From NCBI GenBank assembly GCA_028703945.1, contig JAQVLW010000004.1:1-64000 (forward strand): a stretch of 64,000 nt of DNA, written 5' to 3'. The notes beneath the pieces were generated by a model that made no database searches, was not told the DNA's origin, and saw nothing but the letters and a program-made list of their open reading frames with translations. This stretch comes from Aliarcobacter sp. Its GTDB lineage: Bacteria > Campylobacterota > Campylobacteria > Campylobacterales > Arcobacteraceae. A program made the position numbers and the translations under genes. This document shows, piece by piece, positions 35,821-42,849 of this stretch (position 1 is its first letter; each line of letters starts with the position of its first letter).

Positions 35821-37266
35821 ATGAGAATTAGAAAAAGAGCGTTAACTTTCGAAGATGTTTTGTTGGTACCTGCAAAATCAGAAGTATTACCAAGAGATGT
35901 TTCAATTAAAACTAAATTAACTAAAAAAATTGATTTAAATATTCCTTTTGTAAGTGCAGCTATGGATACAGTAACTGAATATGAAGCTGCCATTGCAATG
36001 GCAAGACTTGGTGGAATTGGAATAATTCATAAAAATATGGATATTGAAACTCAAGTTTTACAATGTAAAAAAGTTAAAAAATCTGAATCAGGAATGATTA
36101 TAGATCCAATTACAGTTAAACCTGATCAAACACTTCAAGATGCTGAAGATATTATGGCTTCATATAAAATCTCTGGAGTTCCTGTTGTTGATGATAACAA
36201 TATTTTAGTTGGTATTTTAACAAATAGAGATATGAGATTTACAAAAGATTTTACTCAAAAAGCTATTGATAAAATGACTGTAATGCCACTTGTGACTGCA
36301 AAAGAAGGAACAACTTTAGAAGAAGCTGCTGATGTTATGCATGCAAATAAAATCGAAAAATTACCAATTGTTGATTCTAATAATAAGTTAATTGGTTTAA
36401 TTACAATTAAAGATATTAATAAAAAAAGAGAACATCCAAATGCTAATAAAGATGAATTTGGAAGATTAAGAGTAGGAGCTGCTATTGGTGTTGGGCAACT
36501 TGATCGTGCAAGAGCATTAGTTGCAGTTGGTGTTGATGTTTTGGTTTTAGATTCAGCTCATGGTCATTCAAGAGGTATTTTAGATACAGTTAAAGCTATA
36601 AAAGCTGAAATGGATGTTCAAATTATTGCTGGAAACGTAGCAACAGCAGAAGCAACAGCAGATTTAATTGCTTGTGGAGCAGATGCTGTAAAAGTTGGAA
36701 TTGGACCTGGAAGTATCTGTACAACTAGAATCGTTGCAGGTGTTGGTGTTCCTCAAATTTCTGCTATTGATGAGTGTGCAGCTGAAGGTGCAAAAACTGG
36801 AACTCCAATCATTGCTGATGGTGGAATCAAATATTCTGGTGATGTTGCAAAAGCTTTAGCTGTAGGGGCTAGTTGTGTTATGATGGGAAGTGCATTAGCA
36901 GGAACGGAAGAAAGTCCTGGTGAAGTTGTTTTATCTCATGGTAGAAAATTTAAAACATACAGAGGTATGGGTTCAATTGGAGCAATGACAAAAGGAAGTA
37001 CTGATAGATATTTCCAAGAAGGAACAGCAGCTGACAAATTAGTACCTGAAGGAATTGAAGGTATGGTTCCATATAGAGGAACTATTTCTGATATTATTCA
37101 TCAAATGGTTGGAGGATTAAGATCATCTATGGGTTATTTAGGTTCAAAAGATATTCCTACATTCCAAGCAACGGCTGAGTTTGTTGAAATTACAAGTGCA
37201 GGATTAAGAGAGTCTCATGTACATGATGTAACAATAACTAACGAAGCTCCAAACTACCATATCTAA
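35821..37266 (+). CDS. guaB: Inosine-5'-monophosphate dehydrogenase
   Basis: Oxidises IMP to XMP, first step to GMP. TIM barrel split by two CBS domains (about residues 95-200: [16 protein letters not shown] and [16 protein letters not shown]). The catalytic loop [18 protein letters not shown] carries the nucleophilic Cys, and the flap has RGMGSIGAM. 481 aa, full length. Ends 6 nt before a bidirectional terminator. Confidence 0.97.
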   Translation: MRIRKRALTFEDVLLVPAKSEVLPRDVSIKTKLTKKIDLNIPFVSAAMDTVTEYEAAIAMARLGGIGIIHKNMDIETQVLQCKKVKKSESGMIIDPITVKPDQTLQDAEDIMASYKISGVPVVDDNNILVGILTNRDMRFTKDFTQKAIDKMTVMPLVTAKEGTTLEEAADVMHANKIEKLPIVDSNNKLIGLITIKDINKKREHPNANKDEFGRLRVGAAIGVGQLDRARALVAVGVDVLVLDSAHGHSRGILDTVKAIKAEMDVQIIAGNVATAEATADLIACGADAVKVGIGPGSICTTRIVAGVGVPQISAIDECAAEGAKTGTPIIADGGIKYSGDVAKALAVGASCVMMGSALAGTEESPGEVVLSHGRKFKTYRGMGSIGAMTKGSTDRYFQEGTAADKLVPEGIEGMVPYRGTISDIIHQMVGGLRSSMGYLGSKDIPTFQATAEFVEITSAGLRESHVHDVTITNEAPNYHI

Positions 37267-37271
37267 AATAT

Positions 37272-37303
37272 AAGAGATGATGTTCAAACATCATCTCTTT
37301 TTA
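37272..37303. terminator. Bidirectional terminator after guaB
   Basis: 13-bp stem AAGAGATGATGTT/AACATCATCTCTT with a 2-nt loop and a T-run. It serves guaB and, on the other strand, the convergent SocA-like gene. Confidence 0.88.
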
Positions 37304-37798
37304 TTAAATTATTATTTCACCTTTTGGTGTATTTCTAACTTCATCTATTTTAAAGCAATCATTAGCAATATTTCTTGAACTTGTATCTTGATATTGACTT
37401 ACAATTTTATGAATTGTTTTTAGTTCATCTTTTGAAAATAATAATTCATCATATTCTTCTTCCATTTTTATAAAATTTAATTCAATAAATTTTTCTTTTT
37501 CAACAACTTCAATATCTAAATAATCCAATAATTCTTGCATTAAAAAGATTCTTTCGTCATCTTCTTCTAAATCCTCTTCATTTGCAACTATATCAAAAAG
37601 TTCGCTAATTACCACAGGTTCAGGATGTCTTGCACCTTTTATATAAGTTTCATTAAATATCTTATTTGCACAAAATTTTTGATGATTAAAATCCATTAAA
37701 AAAAGCATAATTGCTACTTTTTTATCATTCAATTGTTTTACTTGTTTGTGTAGCATATATAAAATTACATTTGCTACTTTTGTCATGTCTATGTTCAA
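37304..37798 (-). CDS. SocA/Panacea-domain-like protein (DUF4065-like), no visible toxin partner
   Basis: 164 aa, acidic. The N-terminal TKVANVILYMLHKQVKQLNDKKVAIMLFLMDF follows the Panacea/SocA pattern (A..IL.l......i...KL..LLyf), and the C-terminal DELKTIHKIVSQYQD also fits. Panacea domains serve as antitoxins of many toxin types or as phage-related proteins. Here no small toxin ORF lies beside it: neighbours are guaB (convergent) and a J-domain gene on the same strand 48 nt upstream. The canonical GPV motif is altered (HPEPVVISELF). Antitoxin role is therefore uncertain. Confidence 0.6.
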   Translation of the reverse strand: MNIDMTKVANVILYMLHKQVKQLNDKKVAIMLFLMDFNHQKFCANKIFNETYIKGARHPEPVVISELFDIVANEEDLEEDDERIFLMQELLDYLDIEVVEKEKFIELNFIKMEEEYDELLFSKDELKTIHKIVSQYQDTSSRNIANDCFKIDEVRNTPKGEIII

Positions 37799-37845
37799 GA
37801 TTTTCCTTTATTTTATTGTTTGAAGTATACTGTATCTATATTAAT

Positions 37846-38316
37846 TCACTCAACAGTTTTCATCAAAATATCTCTATAATGATTTAACTCTTTCATTTTT
37901 ACATCATCACCATTATTTATATCTGGATGATATTTATGTGCTAATTCTTTATATCTTTTTTTTATCTCTTCTTTTGTGGGTGTGTGATTAAATCCAAAAA
38001 AATCTTTTGCTTTTTGAACTTCATCAACTCTTGGAGCATTTGCAAAACCTTTAAAATCAGATTGATTAAAATTTCTAAATTCATTAAAATTGAAATTTTG
38101 TCCATTTTGAAATTGAGAACTATCAAATTTAAAACTAAAACTATTTGCTCTCATTTTTTTCTTTAAGTTATAAATTAAAAAACCAATAATTACAAAGAAA
38201 ATTCCTACTATCATCAAAAAAGTTCCAAAATTTGTAAATATTAAGTAAAAAATAAAAAATAAAATAGCTAATCTAACTAATCTATTAAAAATATAAATAA
38301 TTGTATTACTGTACAT
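37846..38316 (-). CDS. Membrane-anchored J-domain protein
   Basis: 156 aa from ATG 38316 (MYSNTIIYIF; AAGGAT upstream), shorter than the track ORF. Two hydrophobic helices near residues 9-45, a Phe/Asn-rich linker (FDSSQFQNGQNFNFNEF), then a C-terminal J domain with HKYHPDINNG, whose HPD tripeptide stimulates Hsp70 ATPase. This is the DjlA/TerB-associated style of membrane co-chaperone with the J domain at the C-terminus. Client unknown. Confidence 0.85.
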   Translation of the reverse strand: MYSNTIIYIFNRLVRLAILFFIFYLIFTNFGTFLMIVGIFFVIIGFLIYNLKKKMRANSFSFKFDSSQFQNGQNFNFNEFRNFNQSDFKGFANAPRVDEVQKAKDFFGFNHTPTKEEIKKRYKELAHKYHPDINNGDDVKMKELNHYRDILMKTVE

Positions 38317-38425
38317 AAAAACTATCCTTTTAAATAAAGGGTGCATTATATAATTGTTTAGTGAATAAGTAAATTAAGGAATTATAAAACCTTAATAAAG
38401 AAGTTTCTATCCAAAAAGAGTTATC

Positions 38426-38459
38426 ATGATTTAACATCTCCTTTGAGATATTAAATCAT
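38426..38459. other. Inverted repeat downstream of DUF6448 gene
   Basis: 15-bp arms ATGATTTAACATCTC/GAGATATTAAATCAT (one mismatch) with a 4-nt loop. It lies after the minus-strand gene ending at 38487, so it may form its terminator, though a T-run comes only about 10 nt later. Confidence 0.55.
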
Positions 38460-38486
38460 ATAATTCTATTAATATTTTAGGATTGA

Positions 38487-39059
38487 TTATAGTGCGTGGT
38501 GTTGAGTATGCTCTTCTTCCCCCTCTGCAAATTTAAAAAATTTAACATAAGCCTCAATATATTCTCTTCCAGCTTTGACATCGTTAACATCATAATCTTT
38601 CAAGGCAAGAACACGCTCAAATTTTTTATTAAGCTCGAAAGATTTTTCTTTTTCTATCATATTTTTTAAAGGTGAGAGATTCCCAACCTCAATACTTTTA
38701 TCCGCCGCTAATACTTTTTTATCAATAGTTGTTCCCGATTCTTTTAAACCTGTAAATGGTGCATTTTCTGCTATTCTATGGACTCTAACTAACGTTTCAA
38801 GAAAAAGTTTTTCAGCCACTACTTTTGCCTCTGGACTTAAATCTCTAACTTTCATACTATCTTTAAATACATTCTTAATTTCATTTTCATCTTTTAGTTG
38901 AACCCACTTCAACGCATAGTTGACATTATTGTTTTCCATTGCTTTCTTTCCATCAGCTACAGTTGGTCCATCCATCGTATCACAATGAGCACTAACTGAA
39001 GTAGGTACAATAGCCATAATACCTATTGCTGTTGCAATGCTTAATATTATTTTTTTCAT
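38487..39059 (-). CDS. Periplasmic DUF6448-family protein
   Basis: 190 aa with an N-terminal signal peptide (MKKIILSIATAIGIMAIVPTSVSA) and a mature start HCDTMDGPTV, typical of the DUF6448 family. Many His/Asp/Glu residues, including a C-terminal HTQHHAL, could bind metal. Its location next to a Ni/Co exporter cluster agrees with a metal-related periplasmic role, but no function is established. Confidence 0.75.
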   Translation of the reverse strand: MKKIILSIATAIGIMAIVPTSVSAHCDTMDGPTVADGKKAMENNNVNYALKWVQLKDENEIKNVFKDSMKVRDLSPEAKVVAEKLFLETLVRVHRIAENAPFTGLKESGTTIDKKVLAADKSIEVGNLSPLKNMIEKEKSFELNKKFERVLALKDYDVNDVKAGREYIEAYVKFFKFAEGEEEHTQHHAL

Positions 39060-39210
39060 TTTTCTTATTCCTTTAAATATTTTTCAAAAATTGAAATTAT
39101 TAATTAACACATTTTTTATTTTAAGTTTTTAATAATTATTTATGAAGTTTCAGTCTAATTTAACTGATAAAAAAAGTCATTGATTAAAATCAAGTTTGCT
39201 TCTTGGCTAA

Positions 39211-39327
39211 GTTTTCGCAATGGTACCAAAAGCAACACACGCCTTAAATATAGGATAACGTTAAGATGTGGCAAAAGATTTAGGAATATCTCTTGCTACA
39301 TTTTATAGATAGATTTCTGATAGATAA
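39211..39327 (+). pseudogene. Decayed resolvase/invertase-type HTH remnant
   Basis: In one frame the DNA reads VPKATHALNIG, stop, then DVAKDLGISLATFYR (39265-39309) followed by a stop and ISDR. The second piece is a close match to the C-terminal helix-turn-helix of serine resolvases (sVAkdLGIS.aTlYR). Several in-frame stops and no catalytic domain remain, so this is a scar of a transposon resolvase or site-specific recombinase at the edge of the metal-resistance block. Confidence 0.6.
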
Positions 39328-39346
39328 TATTAAATTATTTAAATTT

Positions 39347-40450
39347 TTATAAAAAATGTTTTAAACCAGAATATCCTATATAAAGACCTAAACATAAAAT
39401 AAGTCCTCCAGAAAAATATGGTGCTTTTTTTACAATATTTCCAAATCCAGTAAACTTTTTTGACATATATTTAGTACTTAATGCAGCAATTACACCAGTT
39501 GCAACAAGAGTTAATGCAAGACCTATACTGAAACCTAAAACTAAAGTAGCACCCATTGCTACTTTTTTAAGTTGTAAGCAAAGTAAAAGTACTGTAATTG
39601 TTGCAGGACAAGGAATAAGACCTCCTGTTAAACCAAAAAGTAGTACTTGTGTATTTGTAACTTCTTTATTTACAAATCGTTTTTTTATGTCATTTGCATG
39701 GGCTAATTCATGGGCATCTTGATATTCAGTAGAATCAATATCTAATCCTTCATGTAAATGTTCATGAGAGTGTTCTTTAAATTCAATTTGATGAGTATAT
39801 ATTTCATTATTATTAGTAATAAAAATTACTGCTTCAAATTCATGTGGTTCTGGAATTTCATCAATTGACTCTAAAAAACCATCTTTTTTTACAAATAAGA
39901 ATTTTTGTGTTTCATTATTATCTCTTTTAGTTTTAACAGTAAACATAGCTTCTTCTAATTTTATTTCATTAGAAATTAATCTAAATTTTGGAGCTTGTCC
40001 TTCTTCAAATATTGAAAGATTAATAGCTCCAACTTCTGTTTCAATTCTAAAATCTTCACTATGATGATGGTGATTATCATCATGATGTTCATTGTCGTGG
40101 GTACAGCAGTGTTGATTTTTATATGTTTGTCTAATCATCCATAAAGCAATACTTAAAATAATAATAGCCGATATAATTTGTAAATAAGGCTCTATTACTT
40201 CATTACTATATGCTGCACCAAAATATAATCCTGCTAACGCAATAATCCAAACAACAGCTGTATGTGAAATAGTTGCTGCTACTCCTAACATAATTGCTTG
40301 CCAAACCGTACCTTTTATTGCAATAATAAAAGAAGCCATCATTGTTTTAGAATGACCTGGTTCTAGTCCATGTAAAGCACCTAACATAATAGCACTAATC
40401 ATTAAAAGCCAAATATTAGCGCCCTGTGTAATAAGTGTAGTTATATCCAT
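39347..40450 (-). CDS. Nickel/cobalt efflux protein, NicO/RcnA family
   Basis: 367-aa membrane protein. N-terminal motif HGLEPGHSKTMMASFI is the NicO/RcnA signature; about six membrane helices; a His-rich loop (HDNEHHDDNHHHHSED) and a large acidic soluble insertion (about 120-235) separate the two halves; the C-terminal half has GLTGGLIPCPATITVLL. Likely exports Ni2+ and/or Co2+. A CsoR/RcnR-type repressor gene lies 10 nt upstream in the same operon, suggesting metal-induced expression. The insert is longer than in E. coli RcnA. Confidence 0.88.
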   Translation of the reverse strand: MDITTLITQGANIWLLMISAIMLGALHGLEPGHSKTMMASFIIAIKGTVWQAIMLGVAATISHTAVVWIIALAGLYFGAAYSNEVIEPYLQIISAIIILSIALWMIRQTYKNQHCCTHDNEHHDDNHHHHSEDFRIETEVGAINLSIFEEGQAPKFRLISNEIKLEEAMFTVKTKRDNNETQKFLFVKKDGFLESIDEIPEPHEFEAVIFITNNNEIYTHQIEFKEHSHEHLHEGLDIDSTEYQDAHELAHANDIKKRFVNKEVTNTQVLLFGLTGGLIPCPATITVLLLCLQLKKVAMGATLVLGFSIGLALTLVATGVIAALSTKYMSKKFTGFGNIVKKAPYFSGGLILCLGLYIGYSGLKHFL

Positions 40451-40460
40451 TTTTTATTCC

Positions 40461-40730
40461 TTATAAATATTTTGTAATTTGTTTAAATTCATCCAATATT
40501 TCATTGGAATTTAAACTGCCATCTTTTACTGCATCATCTAAACAATGATTAATATGATCATGTATTAAAATCTTTTTTGCATTACTTATTGCTTTTTCAA
40601 CAGCATGTAATTGTTGAGCAATTTCCGAACATGAACGCTCTTCTTCAATCATAGTAATAACACTTTTTAAATGCCCATTAGCTCTTTTTAATCGTTTTGA
40701 TATATCATTATGTGATGTATGTTTTGACAT
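40461..40730 (-). CDS. CsoR/RcnR-family metal-sensing repressor, InrS-like ligand set
   Basis: 89-aa all-helical DUF156 repressor. Candidate metal ligands are Cys34 (RSCSEI), His59 and Cys63 (DHINHC), a Cys-His-Cys set with the same 25/4 spacing as CsoR and InrS, plus N-terminal His4 and His7. E. coli RcnR has Cys-His-His instead. InrS, the cyanobacterial nickel sensor, combines Cys-His-Cys with an N-terminal His. The adjacent NicO exporter favours nickel sensing. G-tract sites nearby are candidate operators. Confidence 0.87.
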   Translation of the reverse strand: MSKHTSHNDISKRLKRANGHLKSVITMIEEERSCSEIAQQLHAVEKAISNAKKILIHDHINHCLDDAVKDGSLNSNEILDEFKQITKYL

Positions 40731-40746
40731 CTTTTTATCCTATATA

Positions 40747-40760
40747 GGGGGATGTGAAAT
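40747..40760 (+). promoter_or_regulatory. G-tract site 1, candidate CsoR/RcnR-family operator
   Basis: GGGGGATGTGAAAT lies in the spacer between the repressor gene and the divergent CDF gene. Known operators of this family are G/C tracts flanked by AT-rich DNA. A second copy (41797) matches at 13 of 14 positions. Confidence 0.55.
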
Positions 40761-40808
40761 ACTACAGAATAGTTAATTAATATATACTTATTACCTATAA
40801 TTTTAAAT

Positions 40809-40827
40809 TGTCAAGTCAATCTTGACA
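40809..40827. promoter_or_regulatory. Inverted repeat TGTCAAG-N5-CTTGACA before CDF gene
   Basis: Perfect 7-bp arms with a 5-nt spacer, 44 nt before the CDF start and just upstream of an AT-rich TATATAAAA that could be the -10. Position and symmetry suggest an operator for a dimeric regulator or a -35 region palindrome. Confidence 0.5.
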
Positions 40828-40870
40828 GTTTTTATATAAAATTCCAAAAAATATTAAATAGGATGTTTAT

Positions 40871-41782
40871 TTGAAATCACCAAATGTAAAAGAACAAGCA
40901 GCAAAATTATCAGTATATTCCAATACAGCATTAGTTATTGGAAAACTCTCTATTGGATTAGCAATAGGTTCAGTAGGAGTTATTTCTGAAGGTATTCACT
41001 CTTCATTGGATTTATTAGCTGCAATTATTGCTTTTTTTGCAGTACGACAAGCTTCTCATCCTGCGGATAAAAAACATAAATATGGTCATGGTAAAATAGA
41101 AAATATTTCAGGAACTATTGAGGGTATATTAATTTTAATAGCAGCTATTTGGATAGCTGTTGAAGCAATTCAAAAATTTTTTAATCCTCATGCAGTTGAA
41201 TTTATAGGTTGGGGAGTTGCTATTATGGCAGTTTCTTCAATTGTTAATTTCTTTATTTCAAGACATCTTCAAAAAGTTGGTGAAGAGACAGATTCTATTG
41301 CTCTTAAAGCAGATGCAATGCATTTAAAAACAGATGTATATACTTCATTAGGTGTAATGCTTGGTTTATTTGGTATGTATCTTACTGGTTGGCAATGGCT
41401 TGATCCAGTAGCTGCAATTGGGGTTGCAATGTTAATAATGTATGCTGCATGGGAATTAATAACAGAATCTTTTGCGCCACTATTGGATGCAAGTTTATCA
41501 GAAGAAGATGAGCAAGAAATTATAACAAGAATTGAAAATCATCAAGAACATTTTATTGACTTTCATGATCTTAGAACAAGAAAAGCAGGTTCAGAACGAC
41601 ATATAGATTTTCATTTAACTGTTTGTAAATATCATACAATAGATCATGCTCACTCTCTTGCTGATAAAATTGAAGATGATATACAAATTTTATTTAAAGA
41701 AAGTAGCATTTTAATTCATCATGAACCTTGTGATGATGTGTGTGATAGTTGTCAAAAATCTTGTAAAGTCCAAATTAATTAA
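40871..41782 (+). CDS. Cation diffusion facilitator (CDF) transporter
   Basis: 303-aa proton-coupled divalent metal exporter with six membrane helices. Both transport-site motifs are HxxxD: IHSSLD in helix 2 and MHLKTD in helix 5, the pattern of zinc-type CDF proteins. The C-terminal cytoplasmic domain ends with HHEPCDDVCDSCQKSC, a Cys/His cluster that may sense metal. Start is TTG at 40871. Divergent from the repressor gene, so it may share its control. Confidence 0.88.
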   Translation: MKSPNVKEQAAKLSVYSNTALVIGKLSIGLAIGSVGVISEGIHSSLDLLAAIIAFFAVRQASHPADKKHKYGHGKIENISGTIEGILILIAAIWIAVEAIQKFFNPHAVEFIGWGVAIMAVSSIVNFFISRHLQKVGEETDSIALKADAMHLKTDVYTSLGVMLGLFGMYLTGWQWLDPVAAIGVAMLIMYAAWELITESFAPLLDASLSEEDEQEIITRIENHQEHFIDFHDLRTRKAGSERHIDFHLTVCKYHTIDHAHSLADKIEDDIQILFKESSILIHHEPCDDVCDSCQKSCKVQIN

Positions 41783-41796
41783 TAAGAAAAAAATGG

Positions 41797-41810
41797 GGGG
41801 GATGTAAAAT
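41797..41810 (+). promoter_or_regulatory. G-tract site 2, candidate CsoR/RcnR-family operator
   Basis: GGGGGATGTAAAAT, preceded by two more G (seven in a row), lies just after the CDF stop and before a 57-codon ORF and dgkA. Such G-runs are rare in this AT-rich DNA. It matches site 1 at 13 of 14 positions. Confidence 0.55.
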
Positions 41811-41833
41811 TAATAATTTCTTAATTAAACGAT

Positions 41834-42007
41834 TTGATAATAGTAGTTTTAGTTGTTGATTTTTTTAATTCTATAACCTTCTTTGGAAATGGTAAACTTA
41901 TTTTTTTCTTATTGATTATAATATCTGTAATAATAATCTTTATATATAACTACTGCATGGTTATTTATGAATGGTTAAATGATAAAAATTATATTCAATT
42001 AAAGTAG
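41834..42007 (+). CDS. Small membrane ORF before dgkA, possible PAP2-phosphatase remnant
   Basis: Not in the track. TTG-initiated 57-codon frame: MIIVVLVVDFFNSITFFGNG, one long hydrophobic helix, then YEWLNDKNYIQLK. The segment FFNSITFFGNGKL looks like the start of PAP2-type lipid phosphatases, genes often next to dgkA, but the catalytic domain is missing. It ends 5 nt before dgkA and contains the dgkA ribosome site region. Could be a truncated gene or a genuine small membrane protein. No strong ribosome site of its own. Confidence 0.4.
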   Translation: MIIVVLVVDFFNSITFFGNGKLIFFLLIIISVIIIFIYNYCMVIYEWLNDKNYIQLK

Positions 42008-42012
42008 GAATT

Positions 42013-42369
42013 ATGAAAAATCAATCAATCTGGAAAAAATTAAAATTTGCATGCAATGGAATTATTTATGCATTAAAAAATGAACATAATATGCAACGCC
42101 ATTTAATTTCAGCTGTAATAGTATTATGTCTGTTCTTTTTTCTTAAAATCTCTATCTTATGGTGGGCTTTAATAATTTTGTGTATTGGATTGGTTATTGC
42201 TGCAGAATTACTTAACTCAGCAATTGAAACTTTAATTGATTATTTACATCCAGAAATACATGAAAAAATTGGTCATGTTAAAGATATGCTTGCTGGAATG
42301 GTTTTAGTTTTAAGTATAACCGCTTTAATAATTGGATTGTTGGCCATTATATCATCAATAATTTTTTGA
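42013..42369 (+). CDS. dgkA: Diacylglycerol kinase
   Basis: 118-aa trimeric membrane kinase that phosphorylates diacylglycerol (or undecaprenol) to return lipid to phospholipid or cell-wall synthesis. Three helices; family motif AAELLNSAIETLID carries the catalytic Glu and metal-binding Glu; N-terminal region (KLKFACNGIIYALKNEHNMQRHL) is typical. It sits within the metal-resistance block but is a normal housekeeping-type enzyme. Confidence 0.92.
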   Translation: MKNQSIWKKLKFACNGIIYALKNEHNMQRHLISAVIVLCLFFFLKISILWWALIILCIGLVIAAELLNSAIETLIDYLHPEIHEKIGHVKDMLAGMVLVLSITALIIGLLAIISSIIF

Positions 42370-42465
42370 TTATTTTATTATAAATTGAATCTAACTATCT
42401 TGATACAACACAATTTACTAAAGAGTATAATGATATAGATTTAACTTAATCTAATAAATCTTATC

Positions 42466-42485
42466 ATATGATTATATGTTCATAT
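42466..42485. promoter_or_regulatory. ArsR/SmtB-type operator before the SmtB-like gene
   Basis: ATATGATTATATGTTCATAT: inverted ATATGA/TCATAT arms, with the right half matching the TGTTCATAT half-site of Zn/Cd-sensing SmtB/CzrA operators. It ends 20 nt before the start of the repressor gene, suitable for autorepression of the repressor/P-ATPase operon. Confidence 0.62.
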
Positions 42486-42505
42486 ATTAATAATAAAGGA
42501 AATCT

Positions 42506-42847
42506 ATGTCTATAGATTGTTGTGACCATTCCAAAGAAGTAGAAAAAGTAAAAAAAGTTTTAATTTGTGATGAAACTTTATACGATGTTGCTGAACTTTT
42601 TAAAGCTTTTGCAGATACAACTAGAATAAAAATAATTGCCGTATTAAAAGAAGAAGAGTTATGTGTTGGAGCTATTAGTGAACTTATAAATGTTAGTCAA
42701 TCTGCAGTTTCTCATCAACTAAGAGTTTTGAAAAATTCAAAAATTGTAAAACCAAGAAGAGTTGGGAAGCAAATATTTTATTCATTAGATGATGAACATA
42801 TTAAAAAAATATATGATGTGGGATTAGAACATATCACTAAAGGATAA
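42506..42847 (+). CDS. ArsR/SmtB-family metal-responsive repressor
   Basis: 113-aa winged-helix repressor. Recognition helix in NVSQSAVSHQLRVLKNSKIV. The alpha-5 zinc site is intact: D-x-H then His 11 residues later in DDEHIKKIYDVGLEH. An extra N-terminal DCCDH and the ELCVG Cys resemble the CadC-type alpha-3N site, so Zn/Cd/Pb sensing is likely. Directly followed (2 nt) by the metal P-ATPase it presumably controls. Confidence 0.88.
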   Translation: MSIDCCDHSKEVEKVKKVLICDETLYDVAELFKAFADTTRIKIIAVLKEEELCVGAISELINVSQSAVSHQLRVLKNSKIVKPRRVGKQIFYSLDDEHIKKIYDVGLEHITKG

Positions 42848-42849
42848 TT

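Noticed and set aside
40822-40827. TTGACA as a sigma-70 -35 box for the CDF gene
   Set aside because: No -10 at the correct 16-18 nt distance, and -35 boxes are not conserved in this phylum; treated as part of the palindrome.
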